Part shown: positions 1 to 4,725 of the stretch, piece after piece
Layout: every line of letters starts with the position of its first letter
Numbering within the stretch: the first letter of the stretch is position 1
Source: an uncultured Erysipelotrichaceae bacterium
GTDB taxonomy: Bacteria > Bacillota_I > Bacilli_A > RF39 > UBA660
Assembly (NCBI GenBank): GCA_902797415.1
Contig: CADBSQ010000094.1
Span: 1-9,187 of the forward strand
Length of the DNA: 9,187 nucleotides
Direction: 5' to 3'
Position numbers and translations under genes: made by a program
Notes under the pieces: model-generated
Databases searched by the model: none
What the model was told of the DNA's origin: nothing
The model's input: the letters and a program-made list of their open reading frames with translations, nothing else

Positions 1-110
1 CCACTTCCATCAAACGCTCCACTTCTATTTAAACTTTGCAGAAAAGTTCCTGGATTAAATGGATTTATTGTTTTTGATTTAATATCTTTTGTTTTAATTG
101 TTCTTATAGT
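1..110 (-). CDS. Possible gene fragment running off the left edge, unrecognised
   Basis: The minus strand is open from base 110 to the left edge. Its reading includes KTINPFNPGTF followed by LQSLNRSGAFDGSG, which looks like real protein, with Pro/Gly turns and no low-complexity bias, but I do not recognise a family. In the same frame an ATG lies at 128-126, but a TAA at 113-111 separates it from the rest (M-K-G-N-I-stop). No ATG, GTG or TTG start with a sensible Shine-Dalgarno site precedes the open part, although an AAAGGA lies at 125-120. It may be a gene with a nonsense mutation near its start, a gene fragment, or chance. Most of it would lie outside the window. Confidence 0.25.
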
Positions 111-189
111 TTAGATGTTTCCTTTCATAAAATAATTATAAAAAAGGATTAAAAAAAACGGAAAAATGTGTAAAATTAACGAAATAATA

Positions 190-232
190 CTGGAATTATG
201 TGTGAATATAACTCGTTTTAGCTGGAATTATG
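190..232. repeat. 11-bp direct repeat pair, 32 bp apart
   Basis: The sequence CTGGAATTATG occurs at 190-200 and again at 222-232. If the next two bases are counted (TG and CG), 12 of 13 positions match. The 32-bp period is close to three helical turns, so both copies would face the same side of the DNA. The pair lies just upstream of the Shine-Dalgarno site of the decayed ATPase gene. It could be a protein-binding site for that gene's former promoter, or chance in AT-rich DNA. Confidence 0.35.
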
Positions 233-260
233 CGTTATTATTTATGCAGAGGTAATTGAT

Positions 261-393
261 ATGAAATGTCCAGATTACGTAGGAAAATAGATGAATATTT
301 AGTTGAGTAAGAGGAACAAGACAAGTAGGAAAGACTGATGCGATTGAAAATTTTGCTAAAAACAACTATAAATATATAGTTGAAATTAACTAG
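261..393 (+). pseudogene. Decayed N-terminal remnant of an AAA_14/DUF4143-type ATPase
   Basis: Three pieces of one known protein type can be read in three different frames. A start ATG at 261 has a good Shine-Dalgarno site (AGAGGT at 248-253, 7-nt spacing). Bases 275-307 read LRRKIDEYLVE, the usual N-terminal opening of this family. Bases 310-390 read RGTRQVGKT, then DAIENFAKNN, then YKYIVEIN, ending in TAG at 391-393. GxRQVGKT is the family P-loop (Walker A), and the F(A/G)KxN(Y/F)...VEIN stretch normally follows it. The roughly 12-15 residues usually found between the two blocks (W-K ... P-L-L-I) are missing, so there was an internal deletion plus frameshifts. Everything after the first beta strand beyond the P-loop is gone, including Walker B and the DUF4143 part. 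Intact members are about 400 residues, often multicopy in gut Firmicutes, with poorly known function. The assignment rests on motif recognition without a search. Confidence 0.75.
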
Positions 394-420
394 TTACGAT
401 TTTATAACTGGTTTTCTTTT
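388..420 (+). terminator. Probable intrinsic terminator after the ATPase remnant
   Basis: AACTAGTTA (388-396) pairs with TAACTGGTT (405-413) as a 9-bp stem with one G-U wobble and an 8-nt loop. The T-run TTTTCTTTT (412-420) follows directly, overlapping the stem by two bases. The left arm contains the TAG that ends the remnant's frame. The stem is AT-rich and so weak, but shape and T-run fit a plus-strand terminator. Confidence 0.5.
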
Positions 421-559
421 GTTATAATTGATAATGTTATTATTTAATTTCTTAAATTAGTTTCATATTTATTTGTTCCTTTCATTACAAATTAGAACAC
501 ATTTTTGTAAAAAAAGGGACAAAAGATTGTAATTTATTTTTAACCGAATTTTATAATTT

Positions 560-1645
560 TCATGTATTACTACTTCTAGAAACATTTAAAATTATTCCAA
601 TAGATGCCATACTAACTAAAAGAGAAGAACCACCATATGATAAAAACGGAAGTGTTACTCCTGTTACAGGGATTAATCCAACGACAACGCTTAGATTTAA
701 AATTGATTGAAGTATTATACCAAAAGATAATCCAAACACTAAGTATTTACCAAATAAATCGTTAGTTTTTAAAAATATAAACATACAAGTTAAGAATATT
801 ATAAAGAATGCACTTACTACGATTAATACTCCTAAAAAGCACAGTTCTTCTGAAATAATCGAAAATATAAAATCTGTTTGGGGCTCGGGCAGATAAAAAT
901 ACTTTTGTATAGATTTTTTAAATCCCATTCCAAGTAAACCACCTGGACCAATCGCATACAAGCTTTGTATTATTTGAAAACCACTGCCTAGTGGATCAGA
1001 CCAGGGATTTAAAAATGATACTATTCTATCTATTCTATATGGGGCAATTAGTATTAAAAAAACAATACCAACGATACCAACTAAACCAACTTTAATAAAA
1101 AAAGACATCTTTGTTTTAGATACAAATATCATTACAAAAAGTGTTAGTGTTATAACCATTCCTGAACCAAAGTCTGGTTCTAACATTATCACGCCAAAAA
1201 AGAGTAGAATAACTAAAATTATCGGTAAAACTCCTTCAGAAAATTTATCCATTATTTTTTCATTTTTAGCTAGATACTTACTCGTAAAAATAATTAGTCC
1301 TACTTTAGATACCTCACTTGGCTGAAAACCAAAACCAAATAGAGAAAACCAGCTTCTAGATCCATTTCTAACACTACCTATTCCAGGGATTAAAACTAAT
1401 ACTAGTAGTATAAAACAAATGATTAGTATTTTATTTGAATGTTTATAATAAATTTTATAGTCTAGCTTACTAAGTGCATTCATTAATAATAATCCCATGC
1501 AAAAGAATATACTTTGATTTATAAGATATTTGTAGGGATTACCAAATTTGTACTCTGACCAGATGTGGCTTGCAGAATAAATCATAATAAGTCCAAATAC
1601 ACTTATAAGAATAACAGTTACTTTTAATAATTTGTTTAATCTCAT
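560..1645 (-). CDS. ftsW: SEDS-family peptidoglycan glycosyltransferase FtsW/SpoVE
   Basis: This 361-residue polytopic membrane protein (about ten hydrophobic segments) belongs to the FtsW/RodA/SpoVE (SEDS) family, which polymerises lipid II into glycan strands with a partner class B PBP. Family marks are the N-terminal MIYSAS segment, FQPSE (107-111), EPDFGSG (156-162), FQIIQSLYAIGPGGLLGMG (223-241), PEPQTDFIFS (253-262) with the likely catalytic Asp258, and LPFLSYGGSS (332-341). The length is slightly under the usual 370-400. FtsW or SpoVE is preferred over RodA because the gene follows a PBP and mraY in dcw order; sequence reading alone does not exclude RodA. The start has only a weak Shine-Dalgarno site (ATAAGATT). 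The 42-nt gap from mraY carries a terminator-like hairpin, so expression probably depends on read-through. The stop is TGA, with an in-frame TAA three codons on. Confidence 0.95.
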   Translation of the reverse strand: MRLNKLLKVTVILISVFGLIMIYSASHIWSEYKFGNPYKYLINQSIFFCMGLLLMNALSKLDYKIYYKHSNKILIICFILLVLVLIPGIGSVRNGSRSWFSLFGFGFQPSEVSKVGLIIFTSKYLAKNEKIMDKFSEGVLPIILVILLFFGVIMLEPDFGSGMVITLTLFVMIFVSKTKMSFFIKVGLVGIVGIVFLILIAPYRIDRIVSFLNPWSDPLGSGFQIIQSLYAIGPGGLLGMGFKKSIQKYFYLPEPQTDFIFSIISEELCFLGVLIVVSAFFIIFLTCMFIFLKTNDLFGKYLVFGLSFGIILQSILNLSVVVGLIPVTGVTLPFLSYGGSSLLVSMASIGIILNVSRSSNT

Positions 1646-1667
1646 ATTTAATCTTATTTTACAAAAT

Positions 1668-1689
1668 AAAAAAAAGACCTAAGTCTTTT
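1668..1689 (-). terminator. Terminator-like hairpin between mraY and ftsW
   Basis: On the minus strand AAAAGAC (1689-1683) pairs with GTCTTTT (1678-1672) around a TTAG loop, and T residues continue to 1668, giving a run of eight T. The first arm overlaps the TAA stop of mraY. The 7-bp stem has only two G-C pairs, so termination is probably partial. Its position suggests attenuation of ftsW relative to mraY. Confidence 0.5.
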
Positions 1690-2692
1690 ATAACCATACA
1701 CCATATATTATACCAAACATGGCAAGGATGAAACCTACTGTCCAGAATGTTTTTACGATGTCAGTTTCACTCCAACCTAGTTCTTCAAAGTGATGGTGAA
1801 TAGGTGCTTTTTTAAATACTTTTTTCTTGAATTTTCTAATAGATATTATTTGTATTAAGCTGGTGAGTGTTTCTATTACAAATACACCACCTACAAGTAA
1901 TAGTGAAAATTCGTGTCTAGTTAAAATGGCAACGGTTGCAAGAGCCCCACCAAGTGCAAGAGAACCAGTATCACCCATAATTACCCGAGCAGGATGTGAA
2001 TTAAAGAGTAAGAATCCTCCTAATGCTCCTATAAGTAAGAAGCAGAATATTGCAATTTCTTGGTAACCTTGTAACCATGTTGTATTCCAAGATATTAAAC
2101 CGAATGCTACAAAAGCAAAGATTGATAAACCTCCTGCCAGTCCATCTAGTCCATCACTAATATTAACTGCATTTGTAGTTGCAACAAGTACAAGAAGAAT
2201 AAAGAATCCATAGAACCAACCCATTTTAAGGCTTAGTCCAAAGAATGTAAATTCAACGTCCCCTGTACCACCATAACTCCTATATATAAAGAAGAAGACA
2301 ACAGCAATCAGTATTTGAAGTAAAAACTTTTGCCAAGATTTTAATCCTTCATTACCACTTTTGGTAGCTTTTCTTTTTATCTTCAAATAATCGTCTAGGA
2401 ATCCAGTAAAGGCATATGCTAAAAATACAAATACTAATATTACTAAATTATGATTAATTGTAATACTACCTCTTAAAAGCAAAAGAATTAACGCAAGTAT
2501 AACTGGTATAATAAATATTAATCCACCTATAGTTGGAGTACCCTGCTTCTTTTGGTGTCGTATGTTTATTAAAACATTAATTTTTTGATTAACATTTAAT
2601 TTTTTTAGTATTGGTATTAACATAAAACCTGATATTAAAGACAGTATAAAACCGAGCATAATTGCTAATGTTGTTTTAGCAAGTATTAACAT
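1688..2692 (-). CDS. mraY: Phospho-N-acetylmuramoyl-pentapeptide transferase (lipid I synthase)
   Basis: MraY moves phospho-MurNAc-pentapeptide from UDP to undecaprenyl phosphate on the inner membrane face, making lipid I. The protein has about ten hydrophobic segments. It carries all the family signatures, numbered here from the ATG at 2692: GTPTIGG (51-57), FLDDYLK (98-104) with the Asp pair, NAVNISDGLDGLAGG (174-188), FNSHPARVIMGDTGSLALGG (230-249), and APIHHHFE (296-303). A GTG at 2701 also opens the frame. I prefer the ATG at 2692 because AAAGAGGTG (2707-2699) is an excellent Shine-Dalgarno site 6 nt upstream of it, and the GTG lies inside that site. This gives 334 residues, a normal length. 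It lies 92 nt downstream of the PBP stop and 42 nt upstream of ftsW. murE and murD, usual neighbours in dcw clusters, are absent. Nothing in the sequence suggests loss of activity. Confidence 0.97.
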   Translation of the reverse strand: MLILAKTTLAIMLGFILSLISGFMLIPILKKLNVNQKINVLINIRHQKKQGTPTIGGLIFIIPVILALILLLLRGSITINHNLVILVFVFLAYAFTGFLDDYLKIKRKATKSGNEGLKSWQKFLLQILIAVVFFFIYRSYGGTGDVEFTFFGLSLKMGWFYGFFILLVLVATTNAVNISDGLDGLAGGLSIFAFVAFGLISWNTTWLQGYQEIAIFCFLLIGALGGFLLFNSHPARVIMGDTGSLALGGALATVAILTRHEFSLLLVGGVFVIETLTSLIQIISIRKFKKKVFKKAPIHHHFEELGWSETDIVKTFWTVGFILAMFGIIYGVWL

Positions 2693-2698
2693 AAAATC

Positions 2699-2707
2699 CA
2701 CCTCTTT
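2699..2707 (-). promoter_or_regulatory. Ribosome binding site that fixes the mraY start
   Basis: AAAGAGGTG, followed by GATTTT and then ATG at 2692, matches the anti-Shine-Dalgarno sequence well with 6-nt spacing. Its last three bases are the alternative GTG start, which has no comparable site of its own. The longer reading is therefore unlikely. Confidence 0.75.
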
Positions 2708-2729
2708 CGTATATTATACATTAAAACAT

Positions 2730-2785
2730 ATGGTAAATACTACGTTTTTTTTACAAAAAGTGAAACATTTACAATTATTTACCAT
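2730..2785. repeat. Perfect 10-bp inverted repeat between PBP and mraY
   Basis: ATGGTAAATA at 2730-2739 is the exact reverse complement of TATTTACCAT at 2776-2785, with 36 bp between. The right arm overlaps the TGA stop of the PBP. On the minus strand the inner region has no strong secondary stem, and no T-run follows the hairpin, so a terminator is not supported. It could be a two-site operator or an mRNA loop ahead of mraY. A TATAAT lies close by on the minus strand at 2718-2713, but no good -35 accompanies it, and a start site there would cut into the mraY ribosome binding site. Confidence 0.4.
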
Positions 2786-4689
2786 CAATTTAACATAATT
2801 TTTACTGTTCCACCTTCTTTGATATAGTATCCAGCTTCTGGCATTGTATAAATACAAGTGTCACCATCACCAGAATACTCAAGTTTGTAATCTTTTAAAA
2901 GTTTTCTAATATCTTTGATGTTTAAGCCTTTTACATCTGGTAGTTTCGTGTATTTTTGTTCATACCACTGATATGATCTTTCCATACCTTCTAAATCAGG
3001 TTTAATTTTTAAATTACTAATTGATTCGCTAAGTATGTGTTTAGCAATGGGAGCAGAAACAGTGCCACCGTATTGGGTTATTCCCTTAGGATTATTAATT
3101 GCTACATAAAGGATTATTTTGGGATTATCTGCAGGCATAAAACCAATAAATGAAACGATATAATTTCCTGCAAGATATCTACCAGATTCAACTTTTTGAG
3201 CAGTACCAGTTTTCCCACCTACCCTGTAGTTTTCAATATAAGCATTGTGACCTGTACCATTAGCAACTACGCTTTCTAAGGCATATCTTACCATATTGCT
3301 TGTTTTCTTGCTAATTACTTTTCGAACCACCTTCTTTTTATTTTTATAAATTATCTCATTTGTTTCAGGTTCGCTAATGGTTTTTACAATGTATGGTTTT
3401 AATAGAAAGCCCCCGTTTATGGCTGCAGAAACCGCCATTAGTTGCTGAATAGGTGTAACACTTATCCCTTGACCAAAACTAGTGGTAGCAGTTTCTACTG
3501 GTCCCATAGCGTCTTTTTTAAAAAGTATTCCCACTGCTTCCCCATTTAAATCTATCCCTGTTTTTGTTCCAAAACCAAACTTTTTAACATATGAATAGAG
3601 ATTATCTCGTCCGAGTCTTTTTCCTAATTCAACAAAGCCTGGGTTGCAAGAATTTTCAACGACATTTAAGAAAGTTTCTGCGCCATGTCCACCTTTTTTC
3701 CAACATTTGATACGTGCATTTTCAACCCTGACTACTCCAGAATCATAAAATTTATCTTCAAATAAGTTAACTACATTTTCTTCAAGTGCTGCCGAAAGCG
3801 TAGTTATTTTAAAAGTACTACCAGGTTCATATGTTTTCCATATTGCTAGATTTCTATTGATTGTTTCATTATCATATTTTTGATATTTATTTGAATCAAA
3901 AGTTGGTCTGTTGGCAATGGATAATATCTCTCCTGAGGAAGGATCAGCAGCGATAACAATCGCATCTTCAGGACTATACATCTTCATTATATTGTCCAGT
4001 TCTTTTTCTACTGTTTTTTGAATATCTAAATCGATTGTTAATTGCAAATTCATGCCAGATACAGGAGCTTCATATATTTCCTCTAAATCTAGTTTATTTC
4101 CCTTTCCATCAGAAAAGTATTTTATAGATCCATTCTTACCGGTTAGATATTTATTGTAATAAAGTTCTAATCCACTAAGACCTTGGTTATCAATTCCAAC
4201 ATATCCAATCGTGTGAGAAAGTAAACTCTTGTATGGATAGTATCTTTTAGATTCTTTTAGAAGATATACTCCATCCATGTTTAAATTCTTGATTTTTTCT
4301 GCTTTTTTATATGGTATATTTCTACCTTCAGGATGGACTCTTTCTATAGATACGTTTTTATTTATATGATTTAATATCTTTTCATAAGAAACATTTAATA
4401 TTTGAGCAATGCTTTTAGCAGTTTTCTCTTTATTTTTAATTTGATTATGTATAAAAACTAAACTTGTTGTTGTATTATTCCCAGCGATTAGTTTACCATT
4501 TCGATCATAAATATTGCCCCTATCACTTCCTATAGGTAAATTTCTATTCCATAGATTATTAGCTTCTTTATTTAGTTTATTATAACTAAACACTTCTATA
4601 TAAAATACTTTAAATATAATAATTAAAAATATAACAGTTATAAAAAATAATACTATCTTCATTCTCCTGTTAATACCATAAAAAAACAT
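2785..4689 (-). CDS. Class B penicillin-binding protein, SpoVD/FtsI type, with one PASTA domain
   Basis: This 634-residue D,D-transpeptidase cross-links peptidoglycan stem peptides outside the membrane and normally pairs with a SEDS glycosyltransferase, here the ftsW product. Layout: an N-terminal membrane anchor (about 11-30) preceded by Arg-Arg; the class B dimerisation domain with RGNIYDRNGKLIA (57-69); the transpeptidase domain with STFK (Ser291 nucleophile, Lys294), SCN (347-349) and KTGTA (493-497); and one C-terminal PASTA domain (about 583-634, LPDVKGL onward). One PASTA domain and the length fit SpoVD (about 645 residues) better than PBP2B, which has two. The ATG at 4689 has only a weak site (GGTGAT, 4-nt spacing). 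Met10 at 4662 follows AGGAGA with no spacing and would drop the pre-anchor arginines, so 4689 is kept. The start codon lies in a hairpin arm. The gene is 36 nt after the coupling-protein gene. The stop is TGA. Confidence 0.95.
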   Translation of the reverse strand: MFFYGINRRMKIVLFFITVIFLIIIFKVFYIEVFSYNKLNKEANNLWNRNLPIGSDRGNIYDRNGKLIAGNNTTTSLVFIHNQIKNKEKTAKSIAQILNVSYEKILNHINKNVSIERVHPEGRNIPYKKAEKIKNLNMDGVYLLKESKRYYPYKSLLSHTIGYVGIDNQGLSGLELYYNKYLTGKNGSIKYFSDGKGNKLDLEEIYEAPVSGMNLQLTIDLDIQKTVEKELDNIMKMYSPEDAIVIAADPSSGEILSIANRPTFDSNKYQKYDNETINRNLAIWKTYEPGSTFKITTLSAALEENVVNLFEDKFYDSGVVRVENARIKCWKKGGHGAETFLNVVENSCNPGFVELGKRLGRDNLYSYVKKFGFGTKTGIDLNGEAVGILFKKDAMGPVETATTSFGQGISVTPIQQLMAVSAAINGGFLLKPYIVKTISEPETNEIIYKNKKKVVRKVISKKTSNMVRYALESVVANGTGHNAYIENYRVGGKTGTAQKVESGRYLAGNYIVSFIGFMPADNPKIILYVAINNPKGITQYGGTVSAPIAKHILSESISNLKIKPDLEGMERSYQWYEQKYTKLPDVKGLNIKDIRKLLKDYKLEYSGDGDTCIYTMPEAGYYIKEGGTVKIMLN

Positions 4690-4714
4690 ATAATCACCAT
4701 TTAATTATATGTTT
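4680..4714 (-). promoter_or_regulatory. Hairpin and T-run enclosing the PBP start codon
   Basis: AAACATATAAT (4684-4694) and ATTATATGTTT (4704-4714) are a perfect 11-bp inverted repeat with a 9-nt spacer. Read on the minus strand, the second arm contains the PBP ATG (4689-4687), the ribosome binding site GGTGAT lies partly in the loop, and the arm runs into TTTTTTT (4686-4680). The structure has the form of a weak terminator or attenuator and could also hide the start codon. Only one base pair per arm is G-C. Confidence 0.45.
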
Positions 4715-4725
4715 AGTTTTATAAA

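Larger units (their letters stand above)
1..559. other. Gene-poor, decayed region left of ftsW
   Basis: No intact gene can be read on either strand over these bases. The region contains a minus-strand open frame leaving the left edge, a short direct repeat, a broken plus-strand ATPase remnant and a hairpin with a T-run. Bases 421-559 hold only AT-rich sequence with frequent stops. The ftsW stop is followed on the minus strand by no convincing G+C-containing terminator stem. In a normal dcw cluster murG or another mur/fts gene would be expected here, so the emptiness itself suggests rearrangement. Confidence 0.7.

Noticed and set aside
363..382. Perfect 8-bp inverted repeat CAACTATA...TATAGTTG.
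   Set aside because: It lies inside the former coding sequence of the ATPase remnant (Asn-Asn-Tyr-Lys-Tyr-Ile-Val-Glu) and is explained by that coding sequence; no T-run follows it.
490..555. Weak inverted repeats downstream of ftsW (TTTTGT...ACAAAA and ATTACAA...TTGTAAT), considered as an ftsW terminator.
   Set aside because: The stems are 6-7 bp and nearly all A-T with long loops, and no T-run lies at the right place.
1827..2066. Plus-strand open frame opposite mraY.
   Set aside because: It is antisense to the conserved MraY motifs, has no ribosome binding site or recognisable protein, and follows from the codon pattern of the real gene.
2713..2718. TATAAT on the minus strand upstream of mraY, considered as a promoter.
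   Set aside because: There is no acceptable -35 at 16-18 nt, and a start about 7 nt downstream would begin inside the mraY ribosome binding site.
560..2787. Possible recoding of UGA as Trp: ftsW and the PBP both end in TGA and each has a TAA only a few codons further on.
   Set aside because: Trp codons checked in these genes are TGG, the extra codons would add nothing recognisable, and the proteins already end where their families end. UGA as a normal stop is the simpler reading.
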